Shown: piece by piece, positions 22,125 to 28,802 of the stretch
How the letters are laid out: each line of letters opens with the position of its first letter
Numbering within the stretch: position 1 is the first letter of the stretch
IMG/VR virus record: IMGVR_UViG_3300025759_000483
Span: 1 to 29,288 of that record
Origin: a virus
Length of the DNA: 29,288 nt
Strand: one strand, 5' to 3'
Made by a program: the position numbers and the translations under genes
The notes under the pieces: model-generated
Database searches by the model: none
Told to the model about the DNA's origin: nothing
Seen by the model: only the letters and a program-made list of their open reading frames with translations

Positions 22125-23357
22125 ATGGCAGTAACGATTGACGGCACTAATGGTGTCAGCGGCCCAATTAACGTAACAACTGATTCAGTCAAACTGGATG
22201 GGAATTATCCGGTTGGTACGAATAACGTGGCGTTGGGTGATCAAGCTCTTGATGACGGTTCGTTGACTGGTGGCAATAATACTGCTGTCGGCCATGCGGC
22301 ACTTACTGCAAATACCACAGGTGTGGCAAACTCCGCTTTTGGTATGACTTCATTGAAATCAAATACCACTGGCGATAACAACACAGCTATTGGTTTTGAA
22401 GCTCTTTTAGACAACACCACTGGTGCGCTTAATGTGGCGGTTGGACTTGGTGCTTTGCATGAGAATACTACGGCAAGCAACAACACTTCTGTTGGAACAA
22501 ACTCGCTTTATTCAAACACGACTGGGGCAAGCAATGTGGCAATGGGTAGAGATGCACTTCTATCCAACACCACAGGTAATCAAAATACAGCCATTGGTCT
22601 AAATTCAGGCTATAACAACACTGCTTCTTACAACACATTCCTTGGTGAAAACTCTGGGTACTATGTAACTTCAGGTCAAAAGAACACCATTCTTGGACGC
22701 TTCAACGGTAACCAAGGCGGCCTCAACATTACCACATCAAGCAACTACATCGTGCTGTCGGATGGGGATGGGAATCCTAGAGGATACTTTGATAGCAATG
22801 GCGCTTTTGCCGTAGACCACAGCACTGGTTATGCAAATACGCTTTCCGTTGTAAACAGAGATTCATCCAACGATATTTACGGTCAGTTTATTTATTTTGA
22901 AACAGACAAGAACAGCGTCTATTCAACATTCTTGAGATGCCGTGGTGGTAGCACATATCGTTGTTATATTCGTTCGACAGGCAACTTGGAAAACATCAAC
23001 AACTCTTACGGTGGTATTTCAGATCAAAAGCTGAAAGAAAATATTGCTGATGCTTCTTCTCAATGGGATGACATTAAAGCGTTAAGAATTCGCAAATACA
23101 GTTTCATTAACGAAGAATCTGAAACTCCAACTCAGCTTGGTGTAATTGCTCAAGAGCTTGAACAATCTGGAATGTCAGGACTTGTTAGTGAAGCTCCTGA
23201 TCTTGATCCAGATACAGATGCAGATTTAGGCACTACAACAAAATCAGTCAAATACTCTGTGCTTTACATGAAAGCAGTCAAGGCACTGCAAGAAGCAATG
23301 GATCGTATTGAAACATTAGAATCTAAAGTAGCTACACTGGAGGCCAACAATGTCTAA
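22125..23357 (+). CDS. Fibre/adhesin with YadA-like repeats and S74 self-cleaving chaperone
   Basis: The 410-residue protein starts directly after the anchor fibre; the ATG at 22125 begins MAVTIDGTNG, a frequent fibre start. Residues 51-192 hold eight to nine 17-residue repeats (NTAVGHAAL-ANTTG pattern) like heads of trimeric autotransporter adhesins. Residues about 297-410 form a Peptidase_S74 intramolecular chaperone: GGISDQKLKENI (296-307), LRIRKYSF, QLGVIAQELE and a C-terminal coiled coil (MDRIETLESKVATLE). In this family the chaperone trimerises the fibre and then cuts itself off at the conserved Ser, here S299, before D300; K302 or K304 may assist. The gene looks more A+T-rich than its neighbours, suggesting acquisition. 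Confidence 0.9.
   Translation: MAVTIDGTNGVSGPINVTTDSVKLDGNYPVGTNNVALGDQALDDGSLTGGNNTAVGHAALTANTTGVANSAFGMTSLKSNTTGDNNTAIGFEALLDNTTGALNVAVGLGALHENTTASNNTSVGTNSLYSNTTGASNVAMGRDALLSNTTGNQNTAIGLNSGYNNTASYNTFLGENSGYYVTSGQKNTILGRFNGNQGGLNITTSSNYIVLSDGDGNPRGYFDSNGAFAVDHSTGYANTLSVVNRDSSNDIYGQFIYFETDKNSVYSTFLRCRGGSTYRCYIRSTGNLENINNSYGGISDQKLKENIADASSQWDDIKALRIRKYSFINEESETPTQLGVIAQELEQSGMSGLVSEAPDLDPDTDADLGTTTKSVKYSVLYMKAVKALQEAMDRIETLESKVATLEANNV
22275..22700 (+). repeat. 51-base in-frame repeats (17-residue adhesin units)
   Basis: The units run from N-T-A-V-G to N-T-T-G with a strict 17-residue period for the first six copies, then degenerate. They are predicted to stack as a left-handed beta-roll in a trimer. 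DNA identity is moderate, so the repeat is old or selected at protein level. Confidence 0.75.
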
Positions 23358-23958
23358 GGTAGCAATCCAAGGCAACGCAAGCGGTACTGGCACATTCACC
23401 ATAGCGTCTCCTAATTCAAACACAGACCGCACACTGACTCTGCCAGATGAGGCGGGGACGGTGTTGACGAGTGCGAGTGATTTGACGGGGGTCACTGGTG
23501 CGGGTGGACTGTTTACAAGTTATGCAGTCGTAAGAGATGAGAAGGGTGCGGCAGTAGATGGTGGTACATTTACAAGTGGAGCAGATCGTACACGAGATTT
23601 GAATACAGAACATTTTGATCCAGACGGTATTGTTTCTCTCTCAAGTAATCAATTTACATTACAGGCAGGTACTTACTTTATTCGGTGGTATGCACCTGCG
23701 TATGCGGTAGCTCGCCATGTCTCAAGCCTTTACAATGTAACTGACAGCGCAATTGTAGAAATAGGGTCATCAGCCTATGCAAGTTCATCGACAACTGTTT
23801 CAAATGGAAATGCTCAAGTTACTATTGCCAGTGCAAAAGCATTTGAAATTCGACATCAAAGTCAATCTACCGGAAGTGGTAACGGGTTCGGTGTAAGTAC
23901 AAACAATCAAGCGTCAGTCTCCGTATACACTGTCGTTGAAATTTTTAAGGAGGCGTAA
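23350..23958 (+). CDS. C1q/TNF-like receptor-binding-type fibre protein
   Basis: The 202-residue protein begins with a module common in marine phage fibres (GTFTIASPNSNTDRTLTLPDEAGTVLT). The C-terminal about 140 residues resemble a jelly-roll C1q/TNF-like head: YAVVRDEKGAAVDGGTFTSGADRTRDLNTE, then SSNQFTLQAGTYFIRWYAPAY, LYNVTDSAIVEIGS and a last strand VSVYTVVEIFKE. Such heads are trimeric and could bind a surface receptor. The start overlaps the preceding fibre by eight bases. The final strand and AAGGAGG ribosome site for the next gene overlap. Confidence 0.75.
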   Translation: MSKVAIQGNASGTGTFTIASPNSNTDRTLTLPDEAGTVLTSASDLTGVTGAGGLFTSYAVVRDEKGAAVDGGTFTSGADRTRDLNTEHFDPDGIVSLSSNQFTLQAGTYFIRWYAPAYAVARHVSSLYNVTDSAIVEIGSSAYASSSTTVSNGNAQVTIASAKAFEIRHQSQSTGSGNGFGVSTNNQASVSVYTVVEIFKEA

Positions 23959-24246
23959 ATGGACATTCATGCGTGTATTAACTATTTAGGTCTCAACGCT
24001 AATACATACAAACTAGATCAGTCTGTTCCGCCACACGTTATTGTTGAATGGAATGGTGACGATCCTCAGCCAACAGATGCAGAGCTTGAGGCGGCTTGGG
24101 TTGAGGTGCAGAAACTTCAATACAAAGATCAACGTGCAGCAGCCTACCCATCCATCGCAGAGCAACTGGATCAGATTTACCATGAAGGCATTGACGCATG
24201 GAAAGAAACCATTGCGGCTGTTAAAGCGGAGTATCCAAAGCCATGA
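23959..24246 (+). CDS. Probable tail fibre assembly/chaperone-like small protein
   Basis: The 95-residue protein contains VIVEWNGDDPQPTDAELEAAW followed by YKDQRAAAYPSIAEQLDQIYHEGIDAWKETIAAVKAEYPKP. The YPSIxxQLDxIYHxGxDxWKxxIxxVKxxYPK ending is a common phage module found alone or at the end of fibre-associated proteins, sometimes annotated XkdW-like. The tight position between two fibre genes suggests an assembly factor or small tail component; function is not proven. AAGGAGG precedes the ATG and the stop overlaps the next gene. Confidence 0.65.
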   Translation: MDIHACINYLGLNANTYKLDQSVPPHVIVEWNGDDPQPTDAELEAAWVEVQKLQYKDQRAAAYPSIAEQLDQIYHEGIDAWKETIAAVKAEYPKP

Positions 24247-25205
24247 GCCAACTCAACGTAGATACAATCAAGAAAGCTGACGGCACAGGCAACCTCAGTG
24301 TCCCTGCTGAGACAGGTACGGTGGTGACCACTGCATCTCCATCGTTGGGGCGCAGGAATCTCATCATCAACGGTGCGTATACTATTTGGCAAAGATCTAC
24401 AACGTCTTCTAGTAATGGCGTAAACACTGCTGACAGATGGCAACAGAATGACGCTACCTTTACCCAAGAAACAGGTATTGTCCCTGATAACTTCCAATAT
24501 TCAATGAAGGTAGTCGCCAACGGCTCTGGTACACCTTTGTTGTTGCAAAAGATTGAGCGTCCACAAGTGTGTGGTCATGTGCTAAACCAAGACATTACAG
24601 TTAGTTTTTACGCTAGATCATCTAACGTCAATGCTATCACTAAACTAGAACTGAACGATGAAGGCGGTTCCGGTGGAAGGCCTGACGGTGGGGCGAAGAC
24701 ACTTAGTGCGGCGGACACTTGGGAACGCATCACACACACATTTACTGCACCCTTTTCTTCTTTAACTGGAAACTCTGTGGCTGTCATCTTGACGTTTGCC
24801 ACTAGCGCAACTGTTTATATCTCTGGGTTTCAGGTAGAAGTCGGCTCTGTTGCGAGTACCTATGAGCATCGCTCATACGGGGAGGAGCTTGCATTGTGTA
24901 AACGGTATTACAGAGTTTTAGGTAAAGGCTTACAAGGCGATGTGGCAGGGTCTACATTCTTTGAGTTATCTACTACATTTGACATAGAAATGCGAGCCAC
25001 GCCGGATTTAGTTTTACTAACCTCGACACCTACTATAACGGAAATGGGTGCGGGAGGTAGAACTGGTTCTGGTTCAGTCATTTCCGGTTCGACTTCAAGT
25101 GCCGATGGCGTTGTTGTAGCTATTAATGGTTTTAGCGGTATGACCGTAAGTAATGGGGCATATTCAACAACAGCTTCCCTTATTTCTTGCACTGCGGAGC
25201 TATAA
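24243..25205 (+). CDS. Fibre protein with carbohydrate-binding-like domain
   Basis: The 320-residue protein starts with a short fibre module (SQLNVDTIKKADGTGNLSVPAETGTVV). It continues with RRNLIINGAYTIWQR and ADRW, then a beta-sandwich-like region (ITVSFYARSSN, TWERITHTFTAP). The signature FQVEVGSVASTYEHRSYGEELALCKRYYRV (about residues 197-226) is a very widespread phage fibre motif near carbohydrate-binding-like domains. The C-terminal about 90 residues are unrelated to anything I recognise and may be the receptor-binding tip. It follows the chaperone-like gene with a four-base overlap. Confidence 0.8.
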   Translation: MSQLNVDTIKKADGTGNLSVPAETGTVVTTASPSLGRRNLIINGAYTIWQRSTTSSSNGVNTADRWQQNDATFTQETGIVPDNFQYSMKVVANGSGTPLLLQKIERPQVCGHVLNQDITVSFYARSSNVNAITKLELNDEGGSGGRPDGGAKTLSAADTWERITHTFTAPFSSLTGNSVAVILTFATSATVYISGFQVEVGSVASTYEHRSYGEELALCKRYYRVLGKGLQGDVAGSTFFELSTTFDIEMRATPDLVLLTSTPTITEMGAGGRTGSGSVISGSTSSADGVVVAINGFSGMTVSNGAYSTTASLISCTAEL

Positions 25206-25207
25206 CA

Positions 25208-25390
25208 ATGAATGAGCTAAATATTGAATTTGCACAGTATTCGTCTTTATACGGCGAAGTTACTGCGATCAACGCAATCATCGGCGGCATCACCATGTCA
25301 GTCCCACTAGACCCTGCAAACACTACCTACGCAGAAATCATGCGTCAGGTTGAGGCGGGTGAGCTAACCATACAGGATGCGGATGACTGA
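25208..25390 (+). CDS. Small hypothetical phage protein
   Basis: The 60-residue protein contains GGITMSVPLDPANTTYAEIMRQVEAGELTIQDADD. Short proteins with this VPLDPxNxxYxEIMxxVxxGxLTIxxAD ending follow fibre genes in other phages. The ATG at 25208 is two bases after the fibre stop; an upstream in-frame ATG would overlap the fibre by 19 bases. The end overlaps the next start (TGATG). The function is unknown. Confidence 0.65.
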   Translation: MNELNIEFAQYSSLYGEVTAINAIIGGITMSVPLDPANTTYAEIMRQVEAGELTIQDADD

Positions 25391-25587
25391 TGAGCGACAA
25401 GCAGAACCTCCCATTGACCGACGCGCAGATCGAAGCGATTGCGGAGAGAGCTGCTGAAGTTGCCTTGAACAAAGTGTATGCAGACGTCGGTAAGAACGTC
25501 CTCAAAAAAATGGCATGGCTGACAGGGGTGGCAGTTATTGGTCTAGCGTTATGGCTGGCTGGTAACGGGTCGCTGCCGAAGGGATAG
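25390..25587 (+). CDS. Small single-span membrane protein (possible lysis accessory)
   Basis: The 65-residue protein has an amphipathic N-terminal half (LTDAQIEAIAERAAEVALNKVYADVG) and one hydrophobic span (about 42-59, WLTGVAVIGLALWLAGNG) with a short end. I have seen this layout in small phage membrane proteins near lysis genes. It might modulate a holin or be a structural membrane protein. The ATG overlaps the previous stop. Confidence 0.6.
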   Translation: MSDKQNLPLTDAQIEAIAERAAEVALNKVYADVGKNVLKKMAWLTGVAVIGLALWLAGNGSLPKG

Positions 25588-25589
25588 TT

Positions 25590-26024
25590 GTGGACCCCTT
25601 AACTGCGATAGCTGCCTTTAACGCAAGTTACGCAGTCGTCAAAACCGCTGCTCAGAACGCAGGGGAGATCAGCCAGATATTCGCCGGCATCGGCAAGATG
25701 CTGTCAGCCAAGCAAGCAGTCGAACGCGCCGTACCCAATGACCCAGAGAAATCAGACCTGGAGCTGTACGCTGCCAAGGTAGAGCTGGATCAGAAGTGGG
25801 CAGAGATCGTCGAGATACTCAAGTGGACCGGCCACTGGGACGGCTACCAAAAGTTTGTACAGGACCGGCGTGAGACTGAGAAGCAAGCCAAGATCGCACA
25901 GGTGCGTGAAGCGCTGCGCAAGAAGAAGATGTACCAGGACATTGCGATCATCGTCGGCGGTGCATTAGCGGCGCTCGCCGTCATTGGATTATTTCTCTGG
26001 GCAATTACAGAGGTGAAAGGATGA
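25590..26024 (+). CDS. C-terminally membrane-anchored phage protein
   Basis: The 144-residue protein starts at a GTG preceded by AAGGGA. The first 40 residues are helical (DPLTAIAAFNASYAVVKTAAQNAGEI), the middle is a long charged helix (KFVQDRRETEKQAKIAQVREALRKKK) and a hydrophobic span lies at about 117-139. Similar DPLTA-starting proteins with a C-terminal span are common in marine phages close to holin/lysis genes. Their role is unknown to me; a spanin-like or holin-associated job is speculation. The stop overlaps the next gene (ATGA). Confidence 0.6.
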   Translation: MDPLTAIAAFNASYAVVKTAAQNAGEISQIFAGIGKMLSAKQAVERAVPNDPEKSDLELYAAKVELDQKWAEIVEILKWTGHWDGYQKFVQDRRETEKQAKIAQVREALRKKKMYQDIAIIVGGALAALAVIGLFLWAITEVKG

Positions 26025-26737
26025 GTTATTTCAAGGCCGGCATCGGCTCGCCACACGCGCAACTGGAGATGGCACACAGACGCCTGGACGATGCAGTGCA
26101 GGTGCAGCTGTTTGGTTTCAACCGTGTCGTCGGCACAACCTACGAAACAATCTGGAACAATGGTGGCGGGCTCTACACATTCCCAAGCGCAGCGTTGACC
26201 CTCAGTGTTGTCTCATCCTCTGCGTCGGACACCATGTCGGTACTTCTCCAGGGTCTGGACGCTGACTATGCTGCAATCTCAGAGATCATCACACTGAACG
26301 GCACAACGCCAGTGACAACGACCACACAATTTTTTAGGCTTAACGACGTTGTCATCTTGTCTGGCAACAATGTCGGTAACATCACAATCAGCAATGGCGG
26401 GACAACCTATGGCTACGTCGAGGCGGCGCATGGTACGGAGCAGGCGATTATCTATACAACGCCGGCAGACCATTCACTTTATGTCTTCACAGCGCAGTTC
26501 ACATCAGGAACCGTCAACCCAAACAAATACATCACCAGCCGAGGCGCCACCAGGTCAAGCACCGGACGCATCATTCGGTTTTGGGAATCCACATTCCAAC
26601 AAGACGTGACGTTTAACCTGGCGGTGCCATTCCGCGTACCGCCAAAGACAGACTTCACCATCGAGGCGAAGAGCAGCAGTGGGGACAACGAGCTGTCGAT
26701 CTACATCGGCGGCGTACTACTGGAAGAGGATCTGTAA
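26021..26737 (+). CDS. Beta-rich virion-type protein common in marine phages
   Basis: The 238-residue protein reads as a chain of short strands: VVGTTYETIWNNGGGLYTFPSAALTLSVVSS, VLLQGLDADYAAISEIITLNGTTPVTTTTQFFRLNDVVI. A later module includes EQAIIYTTPADHSLYVFTAQFT and VPFRVPPKTDFTIEAKSS. Proteins with a TxxxTIWxxGG...VxxxGLDxxYxxxSExxxLNGxT pattern are very frequent in marine phages and are regarded as structural. It may be a tail or fibre-associated part. It lies between two membrane-protein genes, outside the main fibre block. Confidence 0.65.
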   Translation: MSYFKAGIGSPHAQLEMAHRRLDDAVQVQLFGFNRVVGTTYETIWNNGGGLYTFPSAALTLSVVSSSASDTMSVLLQGLDADYAAISEIITLNGTTPVTTTTQFFRLNDVVILSGNNVGNITISNGGTTYGYVEAAHGTEQAIIYTTPADHSLYVFTAQFTSGTVNPNKYITSRGATRSSTGRIIRFWESTFQQDVTFNLAVPFRVPPKTDFTIEAKSSSGDNELSIYIGGVLLEEDL

Positions 26738-26738
26738 G

Positions 26739-26921
26739 ATGTGGTTTCTGTTCGTTATCTTATTGGAGGCGGACAGATATATTGTTGGTCCGCAAGGTGT
26801 TTACCCAACAATGGAGGACTGCTTTGAGGCCAGAGATTTTTTTATGGCAACTGCACCGCAGCCCAAGATTAACTACGACTCGATCTGCATACAGACAGAT
26901 CACAACATAGGAGGCACATGA
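26739..26921 (+). CDS. Small secreted or membrane-attached Cys-pair protein
   Basis: The 60-residue protein starts with a short hydrophobic segment (MWFLFVILLE) and has two cysteines (28 and 50) around YPTMEDCFEARDFF and INYDSICIQTD, suggesting a disulfide in the periplasm. The hydrophobic part is short for a classical signal peptide. It immediately precedes the holin-like gene, so a lysis role is possible. An earlier in-frame start would overlap the preceding gene. The function is unknown. Confidence 0.6.
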   Translation: MWFLFVILLEADRYIVGPQGVYPTMEDCFEARDFFMATAPQPKINYDSICIQTDHNIGGT

Positions 26922-27292
26922 TGTTTAGTGTCATCAGCAAGATGCTGGGATCAGGGGACGTCATCTCAAAGGGGATGGACCTGATCGACTCAATGCACAC
27001 CAGCACAGAGGAAGAGATTCAGGCTAAGGCAAAAGCAAAAACGGACTTGCTGTCCGCATATGCGCCATTCAAATTAGCGCAGCGTTACCTGGCGTTGATG
27101 TTTGGGTTCACATTCTTATTCAGTTATGTCCTGGTCCTCGGCATGACGATCTCAGGGCAAGGCGACCCGGACGCAGTGACCAAGGTCATGGAGCAGTTCA
27201 GTATTAATTATGCGATGCTAGTAATTTTGTCATTTTATTTTGCCGGGGGCGCGATAGAAGGCACTCTATCTAAGATGAAGGAGAAGAAATGA
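26921..27292 (+). CDS. Holin-like membrane protein
   Basis: The 123-residue protein has an amphipathic N-terminal helix with a charged run (EEEIQAKAKAKTDLL). Two membrane spans follow (YLALMFGFTFLFSYVLVLGM and NYAMLVILSFYFAGGAIEG), with a lysine-rich end. This is the layout of several phage holins and related 2-3-span proteins. AGGAGG at 26909-26914 is six bases from this ATG and three from another ATG at 26918. It lies two genes upstream of the endolysin, supporting a holin role, which would make the membrane permeable at the time of lysis. Confidence 0.65.
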   Translation: MFSVISKMLGSGDVISKGMDLIDSMHTSTEEEIQAKAKAKTDLLSAYAPFKLAQRYLALMFGFTFLFSYVLVLGMTISGQGDPDAVTKVMEQFSINYAMLVILSFYFAGGAIEGTLSKMKEKK

Positions 27293-27432
27293 GTCTTTAC
27301 GAAAACATCAACAAGCGTAGAGCTGCAGGCAAGTCACGCAGCAAAAAGAAAAGCACAATCAACGACAAGGTGTACGCACAAATGAAGGCAGGCAAAGGCC
27401 CGTTTGCTAAGAAGAAAGAGGACAGTCAATGA
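27289..27432 (+). CDS. 47-residue basic microprotein (SLYxNIN-type)
   Basis: The product starts MSLYENINKRRAAGKSRSKKKSTI and continues DKVYAQMKAGKGPFAKKK. This SLYxNINxRxxAGxSRSKKKSTI pattern recurs in very small phage proteins near lysis or structural genes. It overlaps the stop of the holin-like gene (ATGA) and its own stop overlaps the endolysin start (ATGA). Lysine and arginine dominate, so nucleic acid or membrane-surface binding is possible. The function is unknown. Confidence 0.75.
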   Translation: MSLYENINKRRAAGKSRSKKKSTINDKVYAQMKAGKGPFAKKKEDSQ

Positions 27433-27818
27433 GCTGGGAGTCCCCTTACTTCACCCATGGCGAGATGGCATGCAAGTGTGGCGACTGCAATGCAGTCGAG
27501 ATGATGGACCCAGGGTTCATGGAGAAGCTCACTAGCTTGCGCGGCGATTGGGGTCAGCCCCTGGTCATCACCAGTGGGTACAGGTGTAGCCTGCACCCAG
27601 TCGAAAGATCAAAGGATAAGCCTGGCGCACATGGACGTGGCCGGGCAGCTGACATAGCCGTCAGCGGAGAAGATGCCTACAAGCTGCTGTGTGTAGCACT
27701 AGGGCATGGTTTCACAGGGATAGGCATTGCACAAAAGGGCAACCACTCATCCCGCTTCATTCATTTGGATGACCTGGACGAGACGGAGGCGTACCGACCG
27801 ACTATCTGGTCTTACTAA
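27429..27818 (+). CDS. M15-family peptidase endolysin
   Basis: The 129-residue enzyme would cut peptide bonds in peptidoglycan at the end of infection. It has the D-Ala-D-Ala-carboxypeptidase-like M15A/Peptidase_M15_3 layout: SGYRCSLHP (49-57), the zinc motif GAHGRGRAADIA with H68 and D75, and RFIHLD with H112 as third zinc ligand. The N-terminal CKCGDC (15-20) resembles the family's usual start before the domain. Size and lack of a signal peptide match single-domain phage endolysins that depend on a holin, fitting the upstream holin-like gene. Confidence 0.9.
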   Translation: MSWESPYFTHGEMACKCGDCNAVEMMDPGFMEKLTSLRGDWGQPLVITSGYRCSLHPVERSKDKPGAHGRGRAADIAVSGEDAYKLLCVALGHGFTGIGIAQKGNHSSRFIHLDDLDETEAYRPTIWSY

Positions 27819-27831
27819 ATGAGACGGGACA

Positions 27832-28401
27832 TTGGAAAAAAGGAAGTTTCCAGCGTCCCAAGCTGAGGCGCTGAGACAAGGTGTTACTTACTATTTCACC
27901 GGCAAGCCATGCAAGCACGGTCATCTGTCGGAGCGATTCGCTAAGAACAAGAACTGCCGCGAATGTCTACGCCTACGAAATCGCGCTAGAACAAAACAAG
28001 GTTACTGGCTCGACTACGGAGACGAAGCGTACAAGCAGCGTAAACGCGACAGAGCGAAGCGCTATGCAGACTCAGCAGCCCACAAGCGAGGCGTTGCGAA
28101 TCGCCGCTATCATGAGCGAAAGGCAAGAGTCGCAACCCGTCAAGGCGTTACAGAACTACGCAGGGTTCGACTTGAGGCACAGCTGCTATCTATCGATACT
28201 GGTGTGAAGCACGAGGTCGACCACATCATCCCTCTGATCAATGACCTGGTGTGCGGACTCGACGTACCGAATAACGTACAGATCCTCACCAAGGCAGAGA
28301 ACCGGCGCAAGGCAGGTAGGTTTGACCAGGATGAACAGTCGAATATACAAATGCAGCTGATAAAAGAAACCCCTCCGAGGAGGGGCAATGAGGGAAGCTA
28401 G
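27832..28401 (+). CDS. HNH endonuclease (TTG start)
   Basis: The 189-residue protein has an N-terminal zinc-finger-like part (CKHGH at 27-31 and CREC at 42-45) common in phage HNH proteins, then a highly basic linker. The HNH motif is HEVDHIIPL (127-135) followed by LDVPNNVQILTKAENRRK (143-160), giving H130-region, N148 and N157-type residues. No ATG or GTG exists upstream in frame; TTG at 27832 is the only candidate start and lacks a good ribosome site. Free-standing HNH genes are often homing nucleases, but some assist terminase in packaging. The 3' end contains the terminator of the convergent operon. Confidence 0.8.
   Translation: MEKRKFPASQAEALRQGVTYYFTGKPCKHGHLSERFAKNKNCRECLRLRNRARTKQGYWLDYGDEAYKQRKRDRAKRYADSAAHKRGVANRRYHERKARVATRQGVTELRRVRLEAQLLSIDTGVKHEVDHIIPLINDLVCGLDVPNNVQILTKAENRRKAGRFDQDEQSNIQMQLIKETPPRRGNEGS
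28361..28385 (-). terminator. Rho-independent terminator for the minus-strand operon
   Basis: Read on the minus strand, CCCCTC and GAGGGG pair around CTCG and are followed by TTTCTTTTA. The plus strand lacks a T-run. It lies 36 bases past the LexA-like gene's stop, inside the C-terminal codons of the HNH gene, so the two operons end head-on here. Confidence 0.8.
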
Positions 28402-28425
28402 CGGGAGTGAGGGAGAGTCGCTAGC
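28397..28425. repeat. Inverted repeat at the convergent gene junction
   Basis: GCTAGCG (28397-28403) and CGCTAGC (28419-28425) are perfect inverted copies separated by 15 purine-rich bases. The left arm covers the HNH stop and the right arm the LexA-like stop. It may be a bidirectional transcription barrier, an mRNA end structure or a protein site. No T-run follows. Confidence 0.55.
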
Positions 28426-28633
28426 AATTAAATTCTACCACGCGAATCGAGCGCGCAACACCAGCAGATCTCTTAATCATTCCCTTGTCTGTGAGCCGGT
28501 TCAGTATCCTGGTCATGCCTGCCTTTGACTTTTCTCCGATCGCTTCCATGATCTCTGCAAAGTTTGGAGAGTATCCATTGTCCTCAGTGTATGCTCGGAT
28601 GAAGTCCACGGTTGCCTGTTCTTTATTTGTCAT
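28421..28633 (-). CDS. Stand-alone LexA-like winged-helix DNA-binding protein
   Basis: The 70-residue protein aligns with the N-terminal DNA-binding domain of LexA: TNKEQATVDFIRAYTEDNGYSPNFAEIMEAIG, then SKAGMTRILNRLTDKGMIKR and ARSIRVVE. LexA proteins are about 200 residues with a self-cleaving S24 peptidase part, which is absent here. It may therefore be a regulator insensitive to RecA, or a competitor for host LexA sites. It is the last gene of a leftward operon; its start overlaps the preceding gene by 11 bases and is preceded by GGGGGAAGG. A terminator follows its stop. Confidence 0.85.
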   Translation of the reverse strand: MTNKEQATVDFIRAYTEDNGYSPNFAEIMEAIGEKSKAGMTRILNRLTDKGMIKRSAGVARSIRVVEFNC

Positions 28634-28802
28634 CCTTCCCCCTAATGAAGTGGTGCGGGTCGATGTTGTCCCAAATAAATTTTTTCAGCGCCTCTGTGTA
28701 AGCGTCGTATGTCATCGACAAAAACTCTGTCTGCTTGTCTGAAGGAACGAACAGCTCCTGGAAGTCGTCCGGCTTACCTTCAATTTCGATTGTTACTTTC
28801 AT
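28623..28802 (-). CDS. 59-residue hypothetical protein
   Basis: I do not recognise this protein. It begins MKVTIEIEGKPDDFQELFVPSD, a likely beta strand and turn, and continues with helices (MTYDAYTEALKKFIWDNI) to DPHHFIRGKDDK. The ATG overlaps the stop of the exonuclease gene (ATGA) and GGAGGAG lies just upstream. The end overlaps the LexA-like gene by 11 bases, so all three genes form one coupled operon. The small size and acidic/aromatic content would fit a binding partner or inhibitor, but nothing specific shows this. Confidence 0.7.
   Translation of the reverse strand: MKVTIEIEGKPDDFQELFVPSDKQTEFLSMTYDAYTEALKKFIWDNIDPHHFIRGKDDK

Noticed and set aside
20399-25205. Possible diversity-generating retroelement as in BPP-1
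   Set aside because: No reverse transcriptase gene, no template repeat and no lectin-type variable end are visible in this window, although parts outside it could differ.
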